The notes beneath the pieces were generated by a model that ran no database searches, was not told the DNA's origin, and saw only the letters and a program-made list of their open reading frames with translations. Source: AC-32 sp963736055 (GTDB lineage: Bacteria > Actinomycetota > Thermoleophilia > Gaiellales > Gaiellaceae). Taken from it: a stretch of 64,000 nucleotides of DNA. Within the stretch, counting starts at the first letter, position 1. Each line of letters starts with the position of its first letter. Shown here in pieces: positions 33,321 through 39,458 of this stretch. The stretch spans positions 806,001-870,000 of the forward strand of contig CAVTNM010000008.1 in assembly GCA_963736055.1 (NCBI GenBank), given 5' to 3'. A program made the position numbers and the translations under genes.

Positions 33321-34147
33321 CGCCTCGCCTTCCGCTTCTTGCGCTTCACCCTACGAGGTTGCGCAGCGACCGCGGGAGCCGGCGCAGGCTCAATCGGCTC
33401 GGCAGGAGCCTCCGCCTCCTCGGGCGGGGTCTCCTTCGGCGGCGTGCGCGAGGAGCGGCGCTCGGGCGCCTGGGGCTTGGGCATCAGCCGCCTGGTGATG
33501 AGCCCCTGCCCGACCGTCCAGAGGTTCGTGGTCACCCAGTAGATGACGAGGCCCACCGGGAACTTGAGCAGGAACGTGACGAAGACGATCGGCAGGACCA
33601 TGAGCATGATCCGCTGCGTCTTGTCCATCGTGCTCGACATCAGCATCGTCGACACGAGCTGGCTCGCCACGTAGACGGCGAGCAAGACGTAGCCCGACCA
33701 GTGCTGGTTCGCGTGGGCCGTGATGTCCGGGACGAAGCTGTGGCCCAGCCACGAGAGGTCGCCGCCGGGAGGGTGCCTCGCGAACTGGCGCAGCACGAAG
33801 TAGAGCGCGATGAAGACGGGGAACTGGGCCAGGAGCGGCAGACACGAGGCGGCCGGGTTGATCTGGTTCTCCCGGTAGAACTTCATCAGCTCTTCCTGCT
33901 GCCGCTTCTTGTCGTTCTTGTACTTCTTCTGAATCTCTTTCATCTGCGGCGCGTGGCGCTGCAGGTTCTGCATCGAATGGATCTGCCGGACGGTCAGCGG
34001 CACGAGCAGGAGCCGCACCATGATCGTCAGCGCGACGATCGACCAGGACCAGGGCAGCCCGACCGACCCGTGGAACCAGTCGAGGATGTGCCGGAGGATG
34101 TCCTCGAGCGGCGAGAGCGGCGAGAGGAGGATCAAGAGGAGGATCAC
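33317..34147 (-). CDS. yidC: Membrane protein insertase YidC
   Basis: A 276-residue insertase of the short Gram-positive form. It has LPWSWSIVALTIMVRLLLVPL with the conserved hydrophilic-groove arginine in MVRLLLVP, QIHSMQNLQRHAPQMKEIQK, then FYRENQINPAASCLPLLAQF and IALYFVLRQF. The C-terminal tail is basic (RVKRKKRKARR) and preceded by an Ala/Pro/Glu linker. It works with the Sec translocon or alone. It overlaps yidD and jag by GTGA/ATGA. Confidence 0.92.
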   Translation of the reverse strand: MILLLILLSPLSPLEDILRHILDWFHGSVGLPWSWSIVALTIMVRLLLVPLTVRQIHSMQNLQRHAPQMKEIQKKYKNDKKRQQEELMKFYRENQINPAASCLPLLAQFPVFIALYFVLRQFARHPPGGDLSWLGHSFVPDITAHANQHWSGYVLLAVYVASQLVSTMLMSSTMDKTQRIMLMVLPIVFVTFLLKFPVGLVIYWVTTNLWTVGQGLITRRLMPKPQAPERRSSRTPPKETPPEEAEAPAEPIEPAPAPAVAAQPRRVKRKKRKARR

Positions 34148-34392
34148 CGGAACAGCCTCTGGTCCTGTGCGTAGTCGACGCCGCCGTGGCTCCAGGGATT
34201 ACAGCGGAGCAGGCGCCAGCCGGCGAGAATCGAGCCGCGGAGCAGCCCGTAGTGGCGCATCGCGTCGAGCGCGTACTGGGAGCAGCTCGGGTGGTACTTG
34301 CACGAGCCGCCCCAGAGGATCCCGAAGGTCCAGCGGTAGGCGTGGACGAGCGCCATGCCCGCGTACGCGGGAGCCCTGAGCGCGTACCTCAC
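34144..34392 (-). CDS. yidD: Membrane protein insertion efficiency factor YidD
   Basis: An 82-residue peripheral membrane protein. The motif SCKYHPSCSQYALDAMRHYG with three cysteines (about 30-49) and GWRLLRCNPWSHGGVD (57-72) identify it. The GTG at 34392 overlaps the rnpA stop (GTGA). The frame extends further upstream but that stretch is inside rnpA. Confidence 0.92.
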   Translation of the reverse strand: MRYALRAPAYAGMALVHAYRWTFGILWGGSCKYHPSCSQYALDAMRHYGLLRGSILAGWRLLRCNPWSHGGVDYAQDQRLFR

Positions 34393-34736
34393 GCTGCGGC
34401 CTTCCCGAGAATCTCTTCGACCCGTTCCCCGAGCCAGTCGAACCCCCGCGTCTCGACGGCCTCGGCGAGGCCGGGCCGCACGACGAGAACGTAGTCCTGA
34501 TCCTGCGGGAGCTCGGGCAGGCGAGCCCTGAAGACCTCGCGCAGGCGGCGCTTCATGCGGTTGCGGACGACCGCCGAGCCGACGGCCTTGGGGACGGCCA
34601 GGCCGAGCCGCGCATCCTCGGCGCCGTCCTCCCGCGGGAACCAGTAGAGAACGAGGAAGCGCGTCGAGACGGAGCGGCCGTGACGGTAGACCGCATCGAA
34701 GTCGCGAGAGCGCGAGAGGCGATGGCGACGTTGCAC
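34389..34736 (-). CDS. rnpA: Ribonuclease P protein component RnpA
   Basis: Protein subunit of RNase P, 115 residues. It starts MQRRHRLSRSRDFDAVYRHG, and the RNR motif is in AVVRNRMKRRLREVFRA near 54-70. DQDYVLVVRPGLAEAV follows. The GTG start is 17 bp from rpmH, the standard arrangement. Confidence 0.93.
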   Translation of the reverse strand: MQRRHRLSRSRDFDAVYRHGRSVSTRFLVLYWFPREDGAEDARLGLAVPKAVGSAVVRNRMKRRLREVFRARLPELPQDQDYVLVVRPGLAEAVETRGFDWLGERVEEILGKAAA

Positions 34737-34753
34737 TCGCGGGTCCAGCGAGG

Positions 34754-34888
34754 TCAGGCCGACAGGCGCTTGCGGCCCCTCGCGCGGCGCCGCTTGAGGA
34801 TCGCGCGGCCCGCCCGCGTGGACATGCGGGCACGGAAGCCGTGCCTTCGCTTCCGCCGACGCACGTTGGGCTGATAGGTCCGTTTCAC
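34754..34888 (-). CDS. rpmH: 50S ribosomal protein L34
   Basis: A 44-residue highly basic protein, VKRTYQPNVRRRKRRHGFRA at the start and RARGRKRLSA at the end. Start GTG at 34888. It is the first gene of the minus-strand origin operon. Confidence 0.95.
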   Translation of the reverse strand: MKRTYQPNVRRRKRRHGFRARMSTRAGRAILKRRRARGRKRLSA

Positions 34889-34910
34889 AAGCCGAAGAGG
34901 GTAGAAAAGA

Positions 34911-34928
34911 CCGCCCGTCCGAGGGCGG
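34911..34928 (-). other. Hairpin in the rpmH leader
   Basis: CCGCCC-N6-GGGCGG forms a 6-bp stem between the putative rpmH promoter and its start codon. It may influence message stability or translation; there is no T-run. Confidence 0.3.
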
Positions 34929-34937
34929 CGTCCGGCC

Positions 34938-34943
34938 AGTATA
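34938..34943 (-). promoter_or_regulatory. Putative -10 element of the rpmH operon
   Basis: TATACT on the minus strand lies about 49 bp before the rpmH start. A TGTGAC stands 15 bp further upstream as a weak -35. Confidence 0.4.
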
Positions 34944-35121
34944 GACGAGGGGCGAGGCGTCACAGCCGAGCCCGCAGACCGGGGCCCGAGGCCGCTCGAA
35001 CCGATGCGAGGGCCGCCTTGATCGGCAAGGCCGTCCACACCTGTGGATGAGGGTGTGGAGGGTAATGAATTACCTGCAAATAGGCTAGTTTTTGTCCACG
35101 CTGACAACTTCTGGCCTGCTA

Positions 35122-35149
35122 TTGTGACCCTGCGCGGACGCTGCTATGC
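35122..35149 (+). promoter_or_regulatory. Putative dnaA promoter
   Basis: TTGTGA (35122-35127), a 16-bp spacer and TATGCT (35144-35149) stand about 43 bp before the dnaA start. The -35 is 21 bp downstream of a DnaA-box-like sequence, which would allow autoregulation. Confidence 0.4.
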
Positions 35150-35191
35150 TCGCTGCTCGCTCGTTCCTCGACAAGGAGTACGGCCGGCGGC

Positions 35192-36535
35192 GTGGAGCCC
35201 TCAATCGAGCTGACTGCGGAAGGGCTTTGGAGCGAGGTTTCTGGTCGGCTCAGAGGTGCCCTCAACGAGACGACGTACCGCACGTGGTTCGACCACGTGG
35301 AGGGACTCGCGCTCAACGACGACGAGTTCGTGCTCGCCGTTCCGAACGACTTCACGCGCGACTGGATCGAGGGCCATTTCATCGGCCTGATCCGCGCCGC
35401 GGTGGGCGACGCGACCGGTCACGAGCGGCAGATTCAGCTGGCCGTGAGGGAGATCGCCGGAGAGCTGCCGGCGCCCGTCGAAGGGCACCGCCGGGAGTCG
35501 CTCGGCGTGGGGCTCAACCCGAAGTACACCTTCGACTCGTTCGTGATCGGCTCGTCGAACCGCTTCGCCCACGCGGCTGCCCTCGCCGTCGCCGAGGCGC
35601 CGGCGCAGGCCTACAACCCGCTCTTCATCTACGGCGGCACGGGCCTCGGCAAGACACACCTCCTGCAGGCGATCGCCCAGTACGTGGCCGAGCATCAGAG
35701 CGAGCTCTCCGTGCGCTACGTGACGAGCGAGACCTTCATGAACGACTTCATCAATGCACTCCGCGACAAGCGCATCGAGGGGTTCAAACAGCGCTACCGC
35801 GCCTACGACCTACTCCTGATCGACGACATTCAGTTCTTCGAGCACAAGGAGCGGATCCAGGAGGAGTTCTTCCACACCTTCAACTCGATCTACGAGGCCG
35901 GCGGGCAGATCGTGATCTCGTCGGACCGGCCGCCGAAAGAGATCTCGACCCTGGAGGAGCGGCTGCGATCGCGTTTCGAATGGGGCCTGATCACCGACAT
36001 CCAGCCGCCGGACCTCGAAACACGCATCGCCATCCTGCGCAAGAAGGTCAAGACAGACGGCATCGACGTCCGCGATCCGAAGGTGCTCGAGTTCATCGCC
36101 GGGCGGATCTCCTCGAACATCCGCGAGCTCGAGGGCGCGCTCACGCGCGTGGTGGCCTTCTCGTCGCTGACAGGCCGTCCGATGACCGAGGATCTCGCCC
36201 AGGACGTGCTCAAGGACGTCTTCCCCCAGGGCGAGGTTCGCCAGGTGACGATCGAGCGGATCCAGGAGCTCGTCTCCGAGCGGTTCAGCCTCTCGCTCGA
36301 GGAGCTCTGCGGCGACAAGCGATCGCAGAACATCGTCTATCCACGCCAGGTCGCGATGTACCTCTCGCGCGAGCTGACCGACTCGTCGCTGCCCAAGATC
36401 GGGAAGCAGTTCGGCGGGCGCGACCACACGACGGTAATCCATGCGACCTCGAAGATCGCGCGGATGATTCGCGAGGATCGGTCTGTGTACAACCTGGTGC
36501 AAGAACTGACCGCCCGGATCAAACAAGCGCGGTGA
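35192..36535 (+). CDS. dnaA: Chromosomal replication initiator protein DnaA
   Basis: Initiates replication by oligomerising on DnaA boxes. The 447-residue protein has domain I (about 10-80, ALNETTYRTWFDHVEGLALN), a short linker, and an AAA+ domain from about 115. Walker A GGTGLGKTHLLQA is near 146-158 and Walker B LLIDDIQFF near 206. A domain IV helix-turn-helix ends in GGRDHTTVIHATSKI near 407-421. Start GTG 35192 is 13 bp after ACAAGGAG. The family usually has 440-520 residues, so the linker domain II is short. Confidence 0.96.
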   Translation: MEPSIELTAEGLWSEVSGRLRGALNETTYRTWFDHVEGLALNDDEFVLAVPNDFTRDWIEGHFIGLIRAAVGDATGHERQIQLAVREIAGELPAPVEGHRRESLGVGLNPKYTFDSFVIGSSNRFAHAAALAVAEAPAQAYNPLFIYGGTGLGKTHLLQAIAQYVAEHQSELSVRYVTSETFMNDFINALRDKRIEGFKQRYRAYDLLLIDDIQFFEHKERIQEEFFHTFNSIYEAGGQIVISSDRPPKEISTLEERLRSRFEWGLITDIQPPDLETRIAILRKKVKTDGIDVRDPKVLEFIAGRISSNIRELEGALTRVVAFSSLTGRPMTEDLAQDVLKDVFPQGEVRQVTIERIQELVSERFSLSLEELCGDKRSQNIVYPRQVAMYLSRELTDSSLPKIGKQFGGRDHTTVIHATSKIARMIREDRSVYNLVQELTARIKQAR

Positions 36536-36690
36536 AACTGTGGAGCGATTCGCCGGCGGCCTCGTCCCCTGTAGACAAGCCTTCTTTGCCCCCAGAACGC
36601 GCCCACAGCGCAAACCCGCTCCCGCAGCCGAATCGGGGTGTCATCCCCGGTCTCCACACTCTCTATGACTACGACAAAGGAATTTCATAA
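36536..36690. other. dnaA-dnaN intergenic region with DnaA-box-like sequences
   Basis: The 155-bp gap has TGTAGACAA (36570-36578, minus-strand TTGTCTACA, one mismatch to TTGTCCACA), TGTGGAG just after dnaA and TCTCCACAC near 36650. A hairpin CGGGG-N6-CCCCG precedes dnaN. AAAGGA lies 9-10 nt before the dnaN start. It is an alternative or additional origin segment. Confidence 0.4.
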
Positions 36691-37824
36691 ATGATGGAAA
36701 CAGAAGCTGTGGTCGCACAGGGAACCTTCAAAGCGGTCTGCTCGCGAGACGAGCTCGTCCGTGCGCTCGGAATCGTGTCTCGCGGGGTCTCGACGCGCAC
36801 CACCGTGCAGATCCTGGCCGGGATCCTGCTGGAGGCCGAGGACGGAAAGCTCAACCTCGCGGCGACCGACATGGAGCTTTCGCTGCGCACGTCGCTCGAA
36901 GCCCAGGTCGAGTCGAACGGGTCGGTGGTCGTGCCGGGAAGGTTGCTGCTCGAGCTGTCGCGTCTTCTCCCGGACGCCGAGGTGACGCTGGAGCACAAGC
37001 TCGAGGAAGCAGTGGTCGAGATTCGCTGCGGCTCGGCCACGTACCGGCTGCACACCTACAACGCCGAGGACTTTCCCCGGCTGCCCGAGGCGGAGGCTGC
37101 GGAGCGCCACCAGATCGAGCGGGAGAGCTTCCTCGAGACCGTGGCCCGTGTCAGCCGCTCGGCTTCCCGCGACGAGTCGCGCCCGGTGCTGACGGGGGTG
37201 CTGATGCGCTTCGAGCCGGGCAAGCTCGTGATGGCCGCGACGGATTCCTATCGCCTGTCGGTCAAAGAGACGCCGCTCGAAGGGACGTTGCCGGAGCTCG
37301 AGGCGATCGTCCCGGCGCGTGCTCTCGGCGAGCTGACACGGATTGCCCAGGCCGGAGAGTCGATCGAGCTGGGCGTGCACGAGAACCAGGTCGTCTTCGC
37401 GACCGGCGACGCGCTGCTAACCACCCGCCGGATCGACGGGCAGTTCCCGAACTACAAGCAGCTCGTGCCGGAGACCTTCGATCACGAGATCTCCTTGCCT
37501 CGCGAGGAGGCGCTGGAAGTGGTCCGCCGTGTCGCGGTCATGGCCCAGCGCAACTCACCGCTGCGGCTTCGGTTCGCCGACGGCGAGCTCAGCGTCTCGG
37601 CCCAGACGCAGGATGTGGGCGAGGCCCGGGAGTCGATGCCGGTGGCCTTCAGCGGCGAGCCCCTCGAGATCGGCTTCAACGCAGAGTTTCTGCGCGATGG
37701 GATCGAGTCGGTGGTCGGAGAGCAGGCGCGACTGAAGCTGATCAGCCCCCTGCGACCCGGCCTGGTGCAGGGCGAGAGCGACGACTTCCTGTACCTGATC
37801 ATGCCGATCCGTCTGGCGGGGTAG
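36691..37824 (+). CDS. dnaN: DNA polymerase III sliding clamp (beta subunit)
   Basis: A 377-residue processivity clamp with the three repeated beta-clamp domains. FKAVCSRDELVRALGIVSRG starts domain 1, and IRCGSATYRLHTYNAEDFPR, GVLMRFEPGKLVMAATDSYR and QFPNYKQLVPETFDHEI are standard. The end is DFLYLIMPIRLAG, the usual C-terminal pattern. Start ATG 36691 (ATG ATG) has AAAGGA upstream. Confidence 0.96.
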   Translation: MMETEAVVAQGTFKAVCSRDELVRALGIVSRGVSTRTTVQILAGILLEAEDGKLNLAATDMELSLRTSLEAQVESNGSVVVPGRLLLELSRLLPDAEVTLEHKLEEAVVEIRCGSATYRLHTYNAEDFPRLPEAEAAERHQIERESFLETVARVSRSASRDESRPVLTGVLMRFEPGKLVMAATDSYRLSVKETPLEGTLPELEAIVPARALGELTRIAQAGESIELGVHENQVVFATGDALLTTRRIDGQFPNYKQLVPETFDHEISLPREEALEVVRRVAVMAQRNSPLRLRFADGELSVSAQTQDVGEARESMPVAFSGEPLEIGFNAEFLRDGIESVVGEQARLKLISPLRPGLVQGESDDFLYLIMPIRLAG

Positions 37825-37874
37825 CCGGTGGTTCAAGGCTTCGACCGGTCAGTTCAGACGGGCACGCTGGCCGG

Positions 37875-38951
37875 CTGATCGTCGGCGAGCTCACGCTCCG
37901 GGACTTCCGCTCCTACTCGAAGCTCGGTCTGCGCTTGGAGCCGGGCCTCGTGCTCGTGACCGGGCCGAACGGAGCCGGGAAGACCAACCTGCTCGAGTCG
38001 CTGCACGTCGGCACACAGGGCTTCTCGCCTCGGACGCGTGTCGATGCGCAGCTCGTGCGCTTCGGGCGTGACGCGGCCCGTGTGGCCCTTCGCGGCCAGC
38101 GCGCCGGGGTCTCACTCGACGTGGAAGTGACGCTGGAGGTCGGGACGGGGAAGCGGGCAACGCTGAACGGCGCGCGCCTGCGGGCTGCGGAGCAGCTGCG
38201 CGGTGAGGTGACGACGCTCGTCTTCACCCCCGACCGGCTGGTGATCGTAAAAGGGGGGCCTGCAGCCAGGCGGGCGTACTTCGACCGAGCGCTCGGGCGG
38301 CTCGCCCCGGCCCGCGCGGGCCTCTCGGCCGAGTACGGCGCGGCTGTCGGACAGCGCAACGCAGCGCTCAGGCGTGTCGCCCAGGGTCACTCGACACGCG
38401 AGGCGGTAGCGCCCTGGAACGAACAGGTCGCCCGCCTCGGCGCCGACCTGGTCGCCGGGCGGCACGAGGCCGTGGAGGCACTGCAGCCGCACTTCGCCGA
38501 CCAGGCGGGCGAGCTCGGTCTCGTCGACGCGGAGCTGCGCTACGAGGGCGAGCCGCCGAGCGCCGAACAGCTGGAGGCGCGACTCGAGCGGGACCTCGAG
38601 CGGGGCACCACCGGCCTGGGCCCGCACCTGGACGATCTCGGCGTGCTCTCTGCCGACCGCGATCTCCGGGCGTTCGGCTCGCAGGGCGAGCAGCGCCTGG
38701 CGGTGTTGGCACTGCTCCTCGCCGAAGCCGAGCTGCTGGAGGAGCGGCGCGGGGCCCGGCCCCTCCTCCTGCTCGACGATGTCCTGTCGGAGCTCGATCC
38801 AGGCCGCCGGCGGATCCTCGCCGATCGTCTCCGTGCAGGAGGGCAGGCGCTCGTCACGAGCGCGAGTCGCAACTCCCTTCCGGGCGAGCCGGCGCAGACG
38901 CTCGAGGTGGCGCAATCATCCGACGGCACGAGTGCCGTGAAGGCCGCGTGA
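37875..38951 (+). CDS. recF: DNA replication/repair protein RecF (apparent CTG start)
   Basis: An SMC-like ATPase that loads RecA at gaps; 358 residues from CTG, the normal family length. LTLRDFRSYSKLGLRLEPG is the conserved first strand-helix. Walker A GPNGAGKTNLLES is near 30-42, the signature is GSQGEQRLAVLALLLAEAE, and Walker B PLLLLDDVLSELDPGRRR. No ATG, GTG or TTG is in frame before the conserved start. The first standard codon is TTG 37935, which would cut off the first 20 residues. The 3' end overlaps the DUF721 gene. Confidence 0.88.
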   Translation: MIVGELTLRDFRSYSKLGLRLEPGLVLVTGPNGAGKTNLLESLHVGTQGFSPRTRVDAQLVRFGRDAARVALRGQRAGVSLDVEVTLEVGTGKRATLNGARLRAAEQLRGEVTTLVFTPDRLVIVKGGPAARRAYFDRALGRLAPARAGLSAEYGAAVGQRNAALRRVAQGHSTREAVAPWNEQVARLGADLVAGRHEAVEALQPHFADQAGELGLVDAELRYEGEPPSAEQLEARLERDLERGTTGLGPHLDDLGVLSADRDLRAFGSQGEQRLAVLALLLAEAELLEERRGARPLLLLDDVLSELDPGRRRILADRLRAGGQALVTSASRNSLPGEPAQTLEVAQSSDGTSAVKAA

Positions 38952-39412
38952 TGGACCGGATCGGGGACGCAGTCAGGCAGGAGCTGGCGCGCTTCGGGAG
39001 CGCGGGAGAGATGGCCGACCTGGTGACTGCCTGGCCGGAGGCGGTGGGCGAGACGGTGGCTCGCAACGCATGGCCGGCCAGGGTGGCACGCGACGGCACG
39101 CTGCACGTCAATGCGAGCTCCTCCGCCTGGGCGTTCGAGCTGCAGCAGCTCGAGGCAGAGATCTCCGATCGCCTGCGGGACGTCCTGGGAGCCTCTGCGC
39201 CCCGCCGTCTGCGCTTCGCTCCAGGGCCTCTTCCGGAGCCACAGACACCGTCCGAGGAGCGCCGCGCGAGGCCGCTTCCGGAGGCGACGCTCGAGCAGGT
39301 TCGCGACGCCTGCAGCTGGGCTGCCGGGATCGACTCGGAAGATCTACGCAAAACGGTAGAAAAAGCTGCGCGAGCCGGCCTCGCAAGGGCCTCTGACGAC
39401 CGTTCGGTCTGA
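38951..39412 (+). CDS. DUF721 protein, DciA-type helicase loader/operator
   Basis: A 153-residue protein. MDRIGDAVRQELARFGSAGE and VTAWPEAVGETVARNAWPAR fit the DciA/DUF721 N-terminal domain, followed by LHVNASSSAWAFELQQLEAE and an Ala/Pro/Glu-rich tail. DciA is the ancestral replicative-helicase operator in bacteria without DnaC/DnaI, and recF-DUF721-gyrB is a common order. The recF stop (TGA 38949-38951) overlaps its ATG; a GTG three bases earlier is also possible. Confidence 0.85.
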   Translation: MDRIGDAVRQELARFGSAGEMADLVTAWPEAVGETVARNAWPARVARDGTLHVNASSSAWAFELQQLEAEISDRLRDVLGASAPRRLRFAPGPLPEPQTPSEERRARPLPEATLEQVRDACSWAAGIDSEDLRKTVEKAARAGLARASDDRSV

Positions 39413-39423
39413 TACACTTCTTG

Positions 39424-39458
39424 AAGCCCGGAAATGCTTCACTTGCAGGGCTTTTTTT
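39424..39458 (+). terminator. Terminator-like hairpin abutting the gyrB start
   Basis: AAGCCC (39424-39429) pairs with GGGCTT (39448-39453), followed by a T-run that ends directly before the gyrB ATG (39459). An alternative hairpin, GAAGC (39423-39427) with GCTTC (39436-39440), uses part of the same arm. The arrangement allows attenuation of gyrB or termination of the DUF721 transcript. A -10-like TACACT (near 39414) lies just upstream. Confidence 0.5.

Larger units (their letters stand above)
34889..35191. other. oriC: rpmH-dnaA intergenic region, probable origin of replication
   Basis: This 303-bp gap is the longest gene-free stretch in the window. DnaA-box-like sequences are TGTGGATGA (35042-35050, minus-strand TCATCCACA, one mismatch to TTATCCACA) and TTGTCCACG (35092-35100, one mismatch to TTGTCCACA). 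A weaker GTCCACA lies next to the first. An AT-rich segment with the palindrome GTAATGAATTAC (35062-35073) could help unwinding. In many actinobacteria the origin lies between dnaA and dnaN, so the role of this gap needs experimental support. Confidence 0.5.

Noticed and set aside
34389..34833. Longer yidD and rnpA/rpmH frames starting upstream
   Set aside because: The extra N-termini are antisense or out-of-frame translations of neighbours without homology; conserved starts are inside.
37844..37861. GACCGGTCAGTTC-N-GACGG before recF and again at 47838-47856 before the amidase gene
   Set aside because: 18 of 19 bases match, but in 64 kb of biased sequence such a pair can occur by chance. The core GACCGGTC is a simple palindrome and no third copy was found.
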